From contig JAHFQM010000009.1 in NCBI GenBank assembly GCA_023266355.1, positions 62,001-126,000 of the forward strand: a stretch of 64,000 nucleotides of DNA, given 5' to 3'. This stretch comes from Aquabacterium sp. Lineage in GTDB: Bacteria; Pseudomonadota; Gammaproteobacteria; Burkholderiales; Burkholderiaceae_C. Below the pieces are notes generated by a model, which worked only from the letters and a program-made list of their open reading frames with translations, was not told the DNA's origin and did not search any database. Each line of letters begins with the position of its first letter. Within the stretch, counting starts at the first letter, position 1. The translations under genes and the position numbers were made by a program. Positions 46,029 through 55,512 of this stretch are shown piece after piece.

Positions 46029-46349
46029 ATGGACTTCACCACCGCCGTCGCCACCTGCTTTCGCAAGTACGCCGACTTCAAAGGCCGGGCCTCGCAGGCC
46101 GAGTTCTGGTGGTGGGCGCTGTTCAACCTGATCGCCTCGGTGTGCCTGGGCATCATCGACGGCCGCCTCTCGCTGGCCTTCACCGTGGGCACCCTGCTAC
46201 CCTGCGCCGCCGTGGCCACCCGACGCCTGCACGACACCAACCGCGGCGGCTGGCTGCAGCTGGTGGGGCTCGTGCCGCTGATCGGCTGGGTGCTGATCAT
46301 CGTGTGGCTGACGCAAGCACCGCGCGAGCCCAACCGCTTCAACGCCTGA
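46029..46349 (+). CDS. DUF805 membrane protein
   Basis: A 106-residue inner-membrane protein of the DUF805 family. The N-terminus has the family motif KYADFKGRASQAEFWWWALFN in split form (FKGRASQAEFWWW), followed by the mid motif TRRLHDTNRGGWLQL. About three to four hydrophobic segments are present, and the family usually has about 110-120 residues. Function unknown. It follows the DUF2007 fusion by 5 bases and is probably co-transcribed with it. It converges with spoVR. Confidence 0.9.
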   Translation: MDFTTAVATCFRKYADFKGRASQAEFWWWALFNLIASVCLGIIDGRLSLAFTVGTLLPCAAVATRRLHDTNRGGWLQLVGLVPLIGWVLIIVWLTQAPREPNRFNA

Positions 46350-46364
46350 ACCGCACCGGCCCAC

Positions 46365-47903
46365 TCACGCCATGTTGGCCGGCACCACCGTCCACTGCTG
46401 GCGCACATCGCCCTCGCCGTTGACGCTTTCCATGTGCACCGGGAAGCCCCACAGGCGCGCCACGTGCTTGAGCACCTCGCGGGTGGCCTCGTGCAGCGGG
46501 CGGTCGTTGTGCTGGGTGTGGCGCAGGGTCAGCGAGCGGTCGCCACGCAGGTTGACGCTCCAGACCTGGATGTTGGGCTCGCGGCTGCCCAGGTCGTACT
46601 GGTGGGACAGCGACTCGCGCAGCGCGCGGTAGCCCGCGTCGTCGTGGATGGCGCTGACCTCGTACTCGCTTTCCTTCTCGTCGTCGCGGATGGTGAACAG
46701 GCGGAAGTCGCGCATCACCTTCGGTGACAGGTACTGGCCGATGAAGCTCTCGTCCTTGAAGTTGCGCATGGCGTAGTCCAGCGTGGGCAACCAAGCCAGG
46801 TCTTCCTTGGGCTTGCCTTCGGCGCAACCGGCGAATTCGGGGAACCAGGCACGGTCTTCCGGCGTCGGCTTTTCGCAGATGCGCTTGAGGTCGGTGTACA
46901 TCGCGAAGCCCAGCGCATAGGGGTTGAGCCCGCTGTAGGCGCGGTGCCCCGCCGGCGGCTGGTAGACCACGTTGGTGTGCGACTGCAACCACTCGATCAT
47001 CATGCCGTCGCTCAGGTGACCGTCGTCGTACATGGTGTTGAGCAGCGTGTAGTGCCAGAACGTGGCCCAGCCCTCGTTCATCACCTGGGTCTGGCGCTGC
47101 GGGTAGAAGTACTGCGCCACCTTGCGCACGATGCGCACGATCTCGCGCTGCCAGGGCTCCAGCAGCGGCGCGTTCTTCTCGACGAAGTAGAGGATGTTCT
47201 CCTGCGGCTCGGGCGGGAAGCGGCGCACCGACTCCTCCTCGGGTCGGTCGGCCTTGCGCGGCAGGGTGCGCCACAGGTCGTTGACCTGCTGCTGCAGGTA
47301 GGACTCGCGCTCCTCGCGGCGGGCCAACTCCTTGTCCAGCGAGAGCTTGCCCGGGCGGCGGTAGCGGTCCACGCCGTGGTTCATCAGCGCATGGCAGGAG
47401 TCCAGCAGCTCTTCCACCGCGGCCACGCCATGGCGCTCCTCGCAGCGGGCCACGTAGTTCTTTGCATAGACGAGGTAGTCGATGATCGATCCGGCGTCCG
47501 TCCACATCCGGAACAGGTAGTTGCCCTTGAAGAAGCTGTTGTGGCCATAGGCCGCGTGCGCGATCACCAGGGCCTGCATGGCCATGGTGTTCTCCTCCAT
47601 CAGGTAGCTGATGCAGGGGTTGGAGTTGATGACGATTTCATAGGCCAGGCCCATGAAGCCGCGGCGGTAGTTCTTCTCCGTGGCGATGAACTCCTTGCCA
47701 TACGACCAGTGCCGGTAGTTCACCGGCATGCCCACGCTGGCGTAGGCGTCCATCATCTGCTCGGCGGTGATGATCTCCAGCTGGTTGGGGTAGGTGTCGA
47801 GCTTGTAGCGCTCGGCCGTGGCGCGGATGACGTCGTGGTACTGCTCGATCAGCTCGAACGACCAGTCCGACTGCCCGGGCAGTGGATGTTCAGCCCTCTT
47901 CAT
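46365..47903 (-). CDS. spoVR: SpoVR family protein (YcgB)
   Basis: A 512-residue protein of the SpoVR/YcgB family. Conserved stretches in order: WSFELIEQYHDVIRATAERY, MPVNYRHWSYGKEF, EIVINSNPCISYLMEENTM, NEGWATFWHYTLLNTMYD, GLNPYALGFAMYTDLKRICE. The His/Glu-rich core suggests metal binding, but the activity is unknown. It forms the conserved triplet with YeaH and PrkA, which is induced in stationary phase or under nutrient stress in other bacteria. The ATG at 47901-47903 overlaps the yeaH stop by four bases, fixing the start. Confidence 0.95.
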   Translation of the reverse strand: MKRAEHPLPGQSDWSFELIEQYHDVIRATAERYKLDTYPNQLEIITAEQMMDAYASVGMPVNYRHWSYGKEFIATEKNYRRGFMGLAYEIVINSNPCISYLMEENTMAMQALVIAHAAYGHNSFFKGNYLFRMWTDAGSIIDYLVYAKNYVARCEERHGVAAVEELLDSCHALMNHGVDRYRRPGKLSLDKELARREERESYLQQQVNDLWRTLPRKADRPEEESVRRFPPEPQENILYFVEKNAPLLEPWQREIVRIVRKVAQYFYPQRQTQVMNEGWATFWHYTLLNTMYDDGHLSDGMMIEWLQSHTNVVYQPPAGHRAYSGLNPYALGFAMYTDLKRICEKPTPEDRAWFPEFAGCAEGKPKEDLAWLPTLDYAMRNFKDESFIGQYLSPKVMRDFRLFTIRDDEKESEYEVSAIHDDAGYRALRESLSHQYDLGSREPNIQVWSVNLRGDRSLTLRHTQHNDRPLHEATREVLKHVARLWGFPVHMESVNGEGDVRQQWTVVPANMA

Positions 47904-49201
47904 GCGTCCACCCCTTCCTTCTTGAACAGCTCGCGGAACACCGGGTAGATCTGCGAGGCGTCCAGCACCTTGCGCATGGCGAAGTGCTTGTGCGTCTCGG
48001 ACAGGCCCATGTACTCGTCCCACAGGTTCTGCTCGGTCTGCGCCACCTGCACATAGGCGAAGTAGCGCACCAGCGGCAGGATCTTGTCTTCCAGGACCTC
48101 GCGGCAGCGCGCCGAGTCGTGGTGCCAGTTGTCACCGTCCGAGGCCTGGGCCACGTACAGGTTCCACTCGTTGGTGGGGTAGCGCGCCTGGATGATCTCG
48201 TCGAGCAGCACCAGGGCGCTGGACACCACCGTGCCACCGGTCTCGGTCGCGTGGAAGAAGTCCTGCTCGGACACCTCCTGCGCCTGCGTGTGGTGGCGGA
48301 TGAAGACGAGCTCGATCTTGTCGTAGTGCCGCGTCAGGAACAGGTAGAGCAGGATGAAGAAGCGCTTGGACAACTCCTTGCGCTGCTCGTCCATCGAGCC
48401 CGAAACGTCCATCACGCAGAACATCACGGCCTTGGTGGTGGGCACGGGCACCTTGACGCGGCTGCGGAAGCGCAGGTCGATGGGGTCGAGGAAGGGGATG
48501 CCCTTCATGCGGCCGTGGAGGTGCTGCAGCTGCGCCTCGATGTCTTCGATCTCGGCGGCGTGCTTGCGCACCAGGGCGTCGTCGCCCGCTTCCTGCTCGG
48601 CGCGCAAGGTGGCCAGGCGCGCTTCCAGCTCCTGGATCTCGCGGCGACTGGACGCCCCGAGCGCGATGCGCCGGCCCAGCGCGCCCCGCATGGAGCGCAC
48701 CACGTGCAGGTTGTTGGGCGTGCCATCGTTGCTGAAACCGGCGCGGTGGCTCTTCCACTCGGGCACCTCGGCCAGGGCCGTGCGCACGAGGTTGGGCAAG
48801 GCCAGGTCCTCGAAGAAGACCTGCATGAACTCTTCCTTGCTCAGCGAGAAGACAAAGTCATCCTCGCCCTCGCCGGAATCGCTGGCCTGGCCTTGGCCCT
48901 GCCCCTGGCCTCCGCCGCCCTGCGGCTTCTCGATGCGGTCGCCACGCACGTACTCTTTGTTGCCCGGGTGCACGACCTCGCGGCTGCCGCCCTGGCCGTG
49001 GCTGAAAACGGGCTCGGACAAATCCCGCTTGGGGATGGCGATGTCCTCGCCCTTTTCGATGTCACGGATGCTGCGGCCATTGATGGCGCGCTGCACCGCG
49101 TCGCGGACCTGGTCCTTGTAGCGACGCAGGAAGCGCTCGCGGTTGCCGATCGATTTGTTCTTCCCCGCGAGCCGTCGGTCGATGATGTGTTGACGAGTCA
49201 T
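47900..49201 (-). CDS. yeaH: YeaH/DUF444 family protein
   Basis: A 433-residue DUF444 protein with a C-terminal von Willebrand A-like fold. The MIDAS-like motif is DVSGSMDEQRKE, near residue 270. A low-complexity GGGGQGQGQGQ linker lies near residues 97-107. The start MTRQHIIDRRLAGKNKSIGNRERFLRRYK is family-typical. It works with the kinase PrkA (YeaG) in stress adaptation in E. coli. It lies between prkA (about 100 bases upstream) and spoVR (overlap). Confidence 0.95.
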   Translation of the reverse strand: MTRQHIIDRRLAGKNKSIGNRERFLRRYKDQVRDAVQRAINGRSIRDIEKGEDIAIPKRDLSEPVFSHGQGGSREVVHPGNKEYVRGDRIEKPQGGGGQGQGQGQASDSGEGEDDFVFSLSKEEFMQVFFEDLALPNLVRTALAEVPEWKSHRAGFSNDGTPNNLHVVRSMRGALGRRIALGASSRREIQELEARLATLRAEQEAGDDALVRKHAAEIEDIEAQLQHLHGRMKGIPFLDPIDLRFRSRVKVPVPTTKAVMFCVMDVSGSMDEQRKELSKRFFILLYLFLTRHYDKIELVFIRHHTQAQEVSEQDFFHATETGGTVVSSALVLLDEIIQARYPTNEWNLYVAQASDGDNWHHDSARCREVLEDKILPLVRYFAYVQVAQTEQNLWDEYMGLSETHKHFAMRKVLDASQIYPVFRELFKKEGVDA

Positions 49202-49305
49202 GTGTTCCCAGTACGCCTATTTCATCAAGCGGCCGCCGCGGAACCGGCTCTGCCGGGCCGCTGGCGGCGCCCCCCTTGGGGGGAGCGCCGCCGGCGCTCG
49301 GGGGG

Positions 49306-51228
49306 TTACGAAGACTTTCTCACGCGCAGGTACCACTCGCACAGCAGGCGCACCTGCTTGGCCGTGTAGCCCTTCTGCACCATGCGGTTGACGAAGTCCT
49401 CGTGCTTCTTGACCTCGTCGGCGCTGGCCTTGGCGTTGAAGCTGATGACCGGCAACAGCTCTTCCGTGTTGCTGAACATCTTCTTCTCGATGACCACCCG
49501 CAGCTTCTCGTAGCTGGTCCACAGCGGGTTCTTGCCGCCGTTGTTGGCCCGCGCACGCAGCACGAAGTTGACGATCTCGTTGCGGAAGTCCTTCGGGTTG
49601 GCGATGCCGGCCGGCTTCTCGATCTTCTCCAGCTCGGCGTTGAGCGCGCCGCGGTCGAAGATCTCGCCCGTGTCGGTGTCGCGGTACTCCTGGTCCTGGA
49701 TCCAGTAATCGGCGTAGGTCACGTAGCGGTCGAAGATGTTCTGGCCGTACTCGGAGTAGCTCTCCAGGTAGGCCGTCTGGATCTCCTTGCCGATGAACTC
49801 GGCATAGCGCGGTGCCAGCGACTCCTTGATGTAGGCGATGTACTTCTGCTCGACCTCGGCAGGGAACTGCTCGCGCTCGATCTGCTGCTCCAGCACGTAC
49901 ATCAGGTGCACGGGGTTGGCCGCCACCTCGGCGCTGTCGAAGTTGAACACCTTCGAGATGATCTTGAAGGCGAAGCGCGTGGAGATGCCGCTCATGCCCT
50001 CATCGACACCAGCGTAGTCGCGGTACTCCTGGATGGACTTGGCCTTGGGGTCGGTGTCCTTGAGGCTTTCACCGTCGTAGACCTGCATCTTGGAATAGAT
50101 GCTGGAGTTCTCGGGCTCCTTCAGGCGCGTGAGGATGGCGAACTGGCTCATCATCTTCAGCGTGCCGGGCGCGCAAGGGGCGGCGGCCAGCGAAGAGGTG
50201 CGCACCAGCTTCTCGTAGATCTTGATTTCTTCCGACACGCGCAGGCAGTAGGGCACCTTGACGATGTAGATGCGGTCGAGGAAGGCCTCGTTGTTCTTGT
50301 TGTTGCGGAAGGCCTTCCACTCGCTTTCGTTCGAGTGGGCCAGCACCACGCCGTCGAAGGGGATGGCACCGAAGCCTTCCGTGCCCTTGAAGTTGCCCTC
50401 TTGGGTCGCCGTCAGCAGCGGGTGCAGCACCTTGATCGGCGCCTTGAACATCTCCACGAACTCCAGCAGGCCCTGGTTGGCCAGGCACAGGCCACCCGAG
50501 TAGCTGTAGGCGTCGGGGTCGTCCTGGGCGTAGGTTTCGAGCTTGCGGATGTCCACCTTGCCGACCAGGGCGCTGATGTCCTGGTTGTTCTCATCGCCCG
50601 GCTCGGTCTTGGCAATGCCCACCTGCTTGAGGATGCTGGGGTAGCGCTTGACCACCTTGAACTGACGGATGTCACCGCCGAATTCTTCGAGGCGCTTGAC
50701 GGCCCAGGGGCTGAGGATGCGCTGCAGGTAGCGGCGCGGGATGCCGTACTCCTTCTCCAGGATCGGGCCGTCTTCCGTCGGGTCGAACAGGCCCAGCGGC
50801 GACTCGTTCACCGGCGAGCCCTTGATGGCGTAGAACGGCACCTTCTCGGCCAGCAGCTTGAGCCGCTCGGCGATCGAGGACTTGCCGCCGCCCACCGGGC
50901 CCAGCAGGTACAGGATCTGTTTCTTTTCTTCCAGGCCTTGCGCGGCATGGCGGAAGTAGCTCACCACCTGCTCGATGGCGTCTTCCATGCCATAGAACTC
51001 TTCGAAGGCCGGGTAGAGCTTGATGACCTTGTTGGTGAAGATGCGCGACAGCCGCGGGTCGTTGCGCGTGTCGATCATCTGCGGCTCACCGATGGCCAGG
51101 AGCATGCGCTCGGCGGCGGTGGCAAACGCGGTCTTGTCGCGCTTGCAGATGTCGAGGTATTCCTCGAGCGTGTATTCCTCTTCGCGAGTGCGCTCGTAGC
51201 GGGCGGCGAAGTTGCTGATCACATCCAT
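49306..51228 (-). CDS. prkA: Serine protein kinase PrkA (YeaG)
   Basis: A 640-residue PrkA-family protein: an AAA-like N-terminal ATPase module with Walker A GPVGGGKSSIAE near residue 112, and a C-terminal PrkA domain reported to have serine kinase or protease-like activity. Landmarks include YDVISNFAARYE-type N-terminus (here MDVISNFAARYERTREEEY), GLLEFVEMFKAPIKVLHPLL, and FDGVVLAHSNESEW. The ATG at 51228 is chosen because GGAGGT sits 5 bases upstream. It heads prkA-yeaH-spoVR, a widely conserved starvation and stress cluster. Confidence 0.96.
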   Translation of the reverse strand: MDVISNFAARYERTREEEYTLEEYLDICKRDKTAFATAAERMLLAIGEPQMIDTRNDPRLSRIFTNKVIKLYPAFEEFYGMEDAIEQVVSYFRHAAQGLEEKKQILYLLGPVGGGKSSIAERLKLLAEKVPFYAIKGSPVNESPLGLFDPTEDGPILEKEYGIPRRYLQRILSPWAVKRLEEFGGDIRQFKVVKRYPSILKQVGIAKTEPGDENNQDISALVGKVDIRKLETYAQDDPDAYSYSGGLCLANQGLLEFVEMFKAPIKVLHPLLTATQEGNFKGTEGFGAIPFDGVVLAHSNESEWKAFRNNKNNEAFLDRIYIVKVPYCLRVSEEIKIYEKLVRTSSLAAAPCAPGTLKMMSQFAILTRLKEPENSSIYSKMQVYDGESLKDTDPKAKSIQEYRDYAGVDEGMSGISTRFAFKIISKVFNFDSAEVAANPVHLMYVLEQQIEREQFPAEVEQKYIAYIKESLAPRYAEFIGKEIQTAYLESYSEYGQNIFDRYVTYADYWIQDQEYRDTDTGEIFDRGALNAELEKIEKPAGIANPKDFRNEIVNFVLRARANNGGKNPLWTSYEKLRVVIEKKMFSNTEELLPVISFNAKASADEVKKHEDFVNRMVQKGYTAKQVRLLCEWYLRVRKSS

Positions 51229-51455
51229 GCTGACCTCCAAGTCATTGACCTGTCCATCAATGCCTGGTGATCCGCCGGCCTACCCGTCTGGTGAACCCGG
51301 CGCGACCACACAAGCATCGCCTTCACACCAAAGATCAAGGAAATCGCCCCATCGAGGTGGGTGGAGAAAGCTGCCTTTCGCCCACCAGATGACGCGACCC
51401 GTTGCCCTTATCTTGCACCTTTTTTCCGAAGTGCGTGCGACACGAACACAACAAT

Positions 51456-54017
51456 TCAGATGTTGCTGGTGGCCCGCACTTCTTCCATGCTCGTCAACCC
51501 TGTCAACACCTTCTCGATGCCATCCTGTCGCAGTGTTCTCATGCCCTCACGCAAGGCGTGTGCCTGAAGTTCATCCGGGCTGGCACCTGTCTGGATCAGG
51601 CGCCGTGTGTCGGCGTTCACCGCCATCAGTTCGTGGATGCCCACCCGGCCCTTGAAGCCCGTGTGGTTGCAGTGGTTGCAGCCCGCGCTGTGGTGATGCT
51701 GCAGCGCGCCATCGACGGCGAAACGCCCGTGCCACTCGGCCAGCAATCCGTCGCGCGTGATGCCCATCTGCTCGGGCGGACAGACGTGCAGGTACTCGTC
51801 GAGCAGCCCTTGCACCTGTTCGTGCGTGGCCGGCTCCGACACCTTGCAGGCAGGGCACAGGCGGCGCACCAGGCGCTGGGCCAGCACCACCAACAGGGAG
51901 TCGGCGAAGCTGAAGGGGTCCATGCCCATGTCGAGCAATCGGGTGACGGTTTCCGGCGCGCTGTTGGTGTGCAAGGTGGACAACACGAGGTGGCCGGTGA
52001 GCGCCGCTTCGATGGCCGTGCGCGAGGTCTCGGTGTCGCGCATTTCGCCGACCATGATGACGTCCGGGTCGGCGCGCAGCAACGCACGCAAGGCCTTGGC
52101 AAAGGTCCAATCGATCTTGGGGTTGACCTGCACCTGGCGCAGGCCCGGCTGGGTGATTTCGACCGGGTCTTCGGCCGTCCAGATCTTGCGTTCGGGCACG
52201 TTGATGAAGCTCAGCGCCGAGTGCAGCGTGGTGGTCTTGCCGGAGCCCGTGGGCCCCACGCACAACACCATGCCGTAAGGCCGCTCCATGGCCTGCTGGA
52301 AGCGCGCCAGGTTGGCCGGGCTCAGGCCGATCTTGTCCAGCGGCAGGGGCCTGGCCGAGGCCAGGATGCGCATCACCACGTCTTCCAGGCCGTTGTTGGT
52401 CGGGATGGTGGCCACGCGCAGTTCCAGTCGGTGCTGGGGCATGAAGCGGGCGAAGTTGATCTTGCCGTCCTGCGGCTTGCGCTTCTCGGAGATGTCGAGG
52501 TCGCACATGATCTTGATGCGCGCGATGATGGCGCTGCGGTAGTTCGGCGGCAGCTCCAGGTAAGGCAGCAGCTGGCCGTCCTTGCGGAAGCGGATCTTGA
52601 CCTTGTCGCGCCCGGCGTAGCTCTCGATGTGGATGTCCGAGACGCCCTGGTGGTGGGCCTCGATGACCATGGTGTTGATGAGCCGCACCAGGGAGTTGTC
52701 GCTTTGTTCAATCGGCTTGTCGTCGAGGCCGATGCCCTGCCCTTCCTTCTCCAGGTCCTCGACGAGCTTGTCGGCGGCGAAGGGGTCGTTCAGCTCGGGC
52801 GCCGGGATGTCGTGGTCCAGCGAAAAGGACACGGCCGAGACGTCGGCCCCCAGCTTGGCATAGGACTCGCGGATGCACCATTCCAGCTGGCTTTGCGGCG
52901 CCAGCACGGGCACGACCTTGCACTGCGTGATGAACTCCAGCTCCGACAGCACCAGGCGCTGGCTGGGGTCTTCCACCGCGACGATGAGCGCGCCTTCGCG
53001 CAGCAGCAGGGGCACCGCGCGCAGGCGGGCCGCCACGGTGAAGGGCACCTTGTGCAGGGCCAGCGGGTCGACCGGGAACTTCTGCAGGTCCACCAGCGGG
53101 TAGCCCATCTTGCGGGCCAGGGCCGACAGCAGGTCGTGCCGGGAGATCAGCCCCAGGCGCACCAGCAGCTCGCCCAGGGGCACGGTGCGGTCGGACTGCT
53201 GCTGGCGCAGCGCGTCGGTGAGCTGGTCTTCGGAGATGAGCGACAGCGCGATGAGCGCCTCGCCGATGCGCACCATGGGCATGCGGCTTTGCTGCTCCAG
53301 GGCCACGACCAACTGGTCCGGTGTGACGACTTGCTGGTTGAGCAGGATGTCGCCCAGCTTCTGGCTGCGCAGGCTGGCCTGCATGCCCACGGCCTGGTCC
53401 ACCTGGGCCGAGGTGATGGCCTGCTCGGCCACCAGGGCCTGGCCGATGGGCGGGCCGAACTGCGCGTCTTCGATGACCTCGCGCGGCACGAACAGGCGGG
53501 AGACGGCGCCGTGCGCGTCTTGCGGCGGGAACAGGAAGAGGCCGAAGGCGGTGTCGCTCCAGCCGATGGTCTGGCCGCTGAGCTCACCACCGCCGCGCAG
53601 GCGCAAGGTGTAGTCGGTGACGGGCCGCTGCGCGAGCTCGCTGGGCAAGGCCGCCAGCCCTTCCGCGCCCTGCACGGGCAGGACGCCGCGCTGCAATTGC
53701 AGGCTGCGGAACTGGGTGAAGCGCAGCGGCATCGTGGTGCGCGCTGGCGGCACCTGGATGTGCGCCACCTGCTCATCGGGCACGAAGAAAATGAGGCGCC
53801 CGCTCATGACCCGGCCGTTGAGGCCGACGATTTCGCAGGGCTCGTGGTCGATCTGGGCGCGTGCGGGCGGGTAGCTGGCGAACGGCGGGGTGGGCCAGCG
53901 GAAGCCCGAGGACGCGCCACTGGCGTCGATGACGGCGTCGGGCGATGGCATCAGGCTGGCCACGGGCACGGGGGCCGGCGGCATGGCGGAAGGTGACGGC
54001 GTGGAAGTGTCGGGCAT
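51456..54017 (-). CDS. Orphan GspE/PilB-type secretion ATPase with MshEN domains
   Basis: An 853-residue hexameric-type ATPase. Residues 1-60 are low complexity. About 60-165 is a beta-rich region I cannot assign firmly. About 185-345 carries MshEN-like repeats (LGDILLNQQVVTPDQL, IGEALIALSLISEDQL, LGELLVRLGLISRHDL), a fold that binds cyclic di-GMP in relatives. Then come the GspE N2 region and the ATPase core: Walker A GPTGSGKTTT near residue 588 and Asp/His boxes with GEMRDTETS. The zinc site is CPAC near 722-725 and CNHC near 783-786. No secretin, pilin or GspF gene is in the 64 kb, so it is an orphan or serves a distant type IV pilus or type II system. Confidence 0.9.
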   Translation of the reverse strand: MPDTSTPSPSAMPPAPVPVASLMPSPDAVIDASGASSGFRWPTPPFASYPPARAQIDHEPCEIVGLNGRVMSGRLIFFVPDEQVAHIQVPPARTTMPLRFTQFRSLQLQRGVLPVQGAEGLAALPSELAQRPVTDYTLRLRGGGELSGQTIGWSDTAFGLFLFPPQDAHGAVSRLFVPREVIEDAQFGPPIGQALVAEQAITSAQVDQAVGMQASLRSQKLGDILLNQQVVTPDQLVVALEQQSRMPMVRIGEALIALSLISEDQLTDALRQQQSDRTVPLGELLVRLGLISRHDLLSALARKMGYPLVDLQKFPVDPLALHKVPFTVAARLRAVPLLLREGALIVAVEDPSQRLVLSELEFITQCKVVPVLAPQSQLEWCIRESYAKLGADVSAVSFSLDHDIPAPELNDPFAADKLVEDLEKEGQGIGLDDKPIEQSDNSLVRLINTMVIEAHHQGVSDIHIESYAGRDKVKIRFRKDGQLLPYLELPPNYRSAIIARIKIMCDLDISEKRKPQDGKINFARFMPQHRLELRVATIPTNNGLEDVVMRILASARPLPLDKIGLSPANLARFQQAMERPYGMVLCVGPTGSGKTTTLHSALSFINVPERKIWTAEDPVEITQPGLRQVQVNPKIDWTFAKALRALLRADPDVIMVGEMRDTETSRTAIEAALTGHLVLSTLHTNSAPETVTRLLDMGMDPFSFADSLLVVLAQRLVRRLCPACKVSEPATHEQVQGLLDEYLHVCPPEQMGITRDGLLAEWHGRFAVDGALQHHHSAGCNHCNHTGFKGRVGIHELMAVNADTRRLIQTGASPDELQAHALREGMRTLRQDGIEKVLTGLTSMEEVRATSNI

Positions 54018-54134
54018 GGCCAGGGGGCACGAGGTTGGCGGGAAGGCGCGCAGGCCGCCCCTCGTGTCATGCTATGAAAGCACCCGCTGGCTGAAGCTCG
54101 GAAAAGCGGTGGAAAGCCGGTGAAAGCGCCGCGG

Positions 54135-55061
54135 TCAGAAGTCCAGCGGCTTGAAGTCAAGCAGCATCACCGGCTCGATGCGGCCCTGCTCGTTGAGGGG
54201 CAGCACCTCGGTGCGGTCGAGCGCGCGCAGCACCGCGGCGTCCCAGGCCGGCACCCCCGAGGTCACCAGGATCTTGCGCGAGACGATGCGGCCATCGGGC
54301 GCGCAACGCACCTCGACCTGGGCCAGCGGGTTGCCGTTGATGGCGTCGGTGAAGACGACGTTGGGCTTGATGCGCGCGATCAGCCGGCCGATGTAGCTCT
54401 TGCTGGGCCCGGCCGATGCGGCAGCCCGCCCTGCCCCGCCCGGCCCGCCACCGAGTTCGGACATCATCCGTGCGAGGTTGGCTTGGCGCAGGGCTTCGCG
54501 CTCGGCGGCACTTTGCTTGTCGGCCTTGGGGTCGGGCTTGCTGTCTGGCTTGGCTTCGGCTTTGGGCGGCGTTTTCGCGTCGGCCTTGGCTTTGGGTTCC
54601 GGCTTGGGCTCAGGTTTGGCCTCGGCCTTGCGGCTGGGCTTGGGCGGCGTGGTGTCGAAGGTCTCCTTCGGCTCCTTGCGCTTTTTCTCCTTGACCTCTT
54701 TCTTGGGCGGCGTGCGCTCGGCCACGATGTCGGGCTTGGCCTCGACCTGGGGCTCGGCCTGCGGCGTGGGCTGTGGCTGCGGCACGGGTTGAGGCTCGGG
54801 GGCAGGCTCGGGCGGCGGAGGCGGCGGCGCGGCGGCCGGGCCGGCGGCGCGCGGGATCTCCGACCACACCTCGGCCTCCACGGCCACCTCGGTCTGCACC
54901 TTCCAGTTCACCGCCAGGGTCAGGGCCAGCACCAGGCCCAGGTGGGCCAGCACGGCCAGCGACACGCCGGGGCCCCAGCGATCGTCCTGGCGCGGACGCC
55001 AGCCCGGCCCGCCCTTGATGGCGACTGCACCGATGGGGTCATGGCCCAGACCAGCTGCCAC
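54135..55061 (-). CDS. tolA: Tol-Pal system protein TolA
   Basis: Inner-membrane protein (308 aa) spanning the periplasm, energised by TolQR and contacting TolB/Pal. It has one N-terminal helix (VSLAVLAHLGLVLALTLAV), a Pro-rich stretch (PPPPPPEPAPEPQPVPQPQP region), a Lys/Glu/Ala helical domain, and a C-terminal TonB-like domain (about 225-308, with EVRCAPDGRIVSRKI). A GTG at 55061 is the best start: AGGAGG, within the last codons of tolR, is 8 bases away. The ATG at 55109 would overlap tolR by 44 bases with no good ribosome site. It is the last gene of ybgC-tolQRA; tolB is not next, as it usually is, but at 12.8-14.1 kb. Confidence 0.93.
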   Translation of the reverse strand: MAAGLGHDPIGAVAIKGGPGWRPRQDDRWGPGVSLAVLAHLGLVLALTLAVNWKVQTEVAVEAEVWSEIPRAAGPAAAPPPPPPEPAPEPQPVPQPQPTPQAEPQVEAKPDIVAERTPPKKEVKEKKRKEPKETFDTTPPKPSRKAEAKPEPKPEPKAKADAKTPPKAEAKPDSKPDPKADKQSAAEREALRQANLARMMSELGGGPGGAGRAAASAGPSKSYIGRLIARIKPNVVFTDAINGNPLAQVEVRCAPDGRIVSRKILVTSGVPAWDAAVLRALDRTEVLPLNEQGRIEPVMLLDFKPLDF

Positions 55062-55065
55062 CGCC

Positions 55066-55509
55066 TCAGCCTCCTGTGGTCCGCACCGACAGGCCCACAC
55101 GGGCCACACCGGCGCGCTGCAGCACGTCCATCACGTGCACGACGGACTCGTAGCGGATGTCCTTGCGCGCGCTGATGATGACGGGCACGCCCGTCGGGCC
55201 GCCTTCGGCCTCGGCCTGCACGGCCTTGACCTGCTCGGGCAACTCTTTCAGCGACAGGCGCTGCCACTCGGCGCGGTTGACGCGCATGCGCACGCGCTCG
55301 TCGTCATCGAGCACCACCTCGACGACCTTCTCCGGGGCCTGCTTGGCCTTGCCGATGCTGGGCAGGTCCACCACACCCGTGGGCAGCAGCGGCGCGCTCA
55401 CCATGAAGATGATCAGCAGCACCAGCATCACGTCGATGAAGGGCACCATGTTGATCTCGTTGCGGGTGCGCCGGCGTCGGCCACCGCCCCGGGCGTTGAG
55501 TTCGGCCAT
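55066..55509 (-). CDS. tolR: Tol-Pal system protein TolR
   Basis: ExbD/TolR family proton-channel partner of TolQ (147 aa). A basic N-terminus (GGGRRRRTRNEIN) is followed by one helix with the proton-conducting Asp26 in VPFIDVMLVLLIIFMV. The rest is periplasmic. The stop overlaps the presumed ribosome site for tolA. It starts 3 bases after tolQ. Confidence 0.96.
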   Translation of the reverse strand: MAELNARGGGRRRRTRNEINMVPFIDVMLVLLIIFMVSAPLLPTGVVDLPSIGKAKQAPEKVVEVVLDDDERVRMRVNRAEWQRLSLKELPEQVKAVQAEAEGGPTGVPVIISARKDIRYESVVHVMDVLQRAGVARVGLSVRTTGG

Positions 55510-55512
55510 GGT

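Noticed and set aside
51402..53996. Long plus-strand frame opposite the GspE-like ATPase
   Set aside because: It is another antisense frame caused by base composition.
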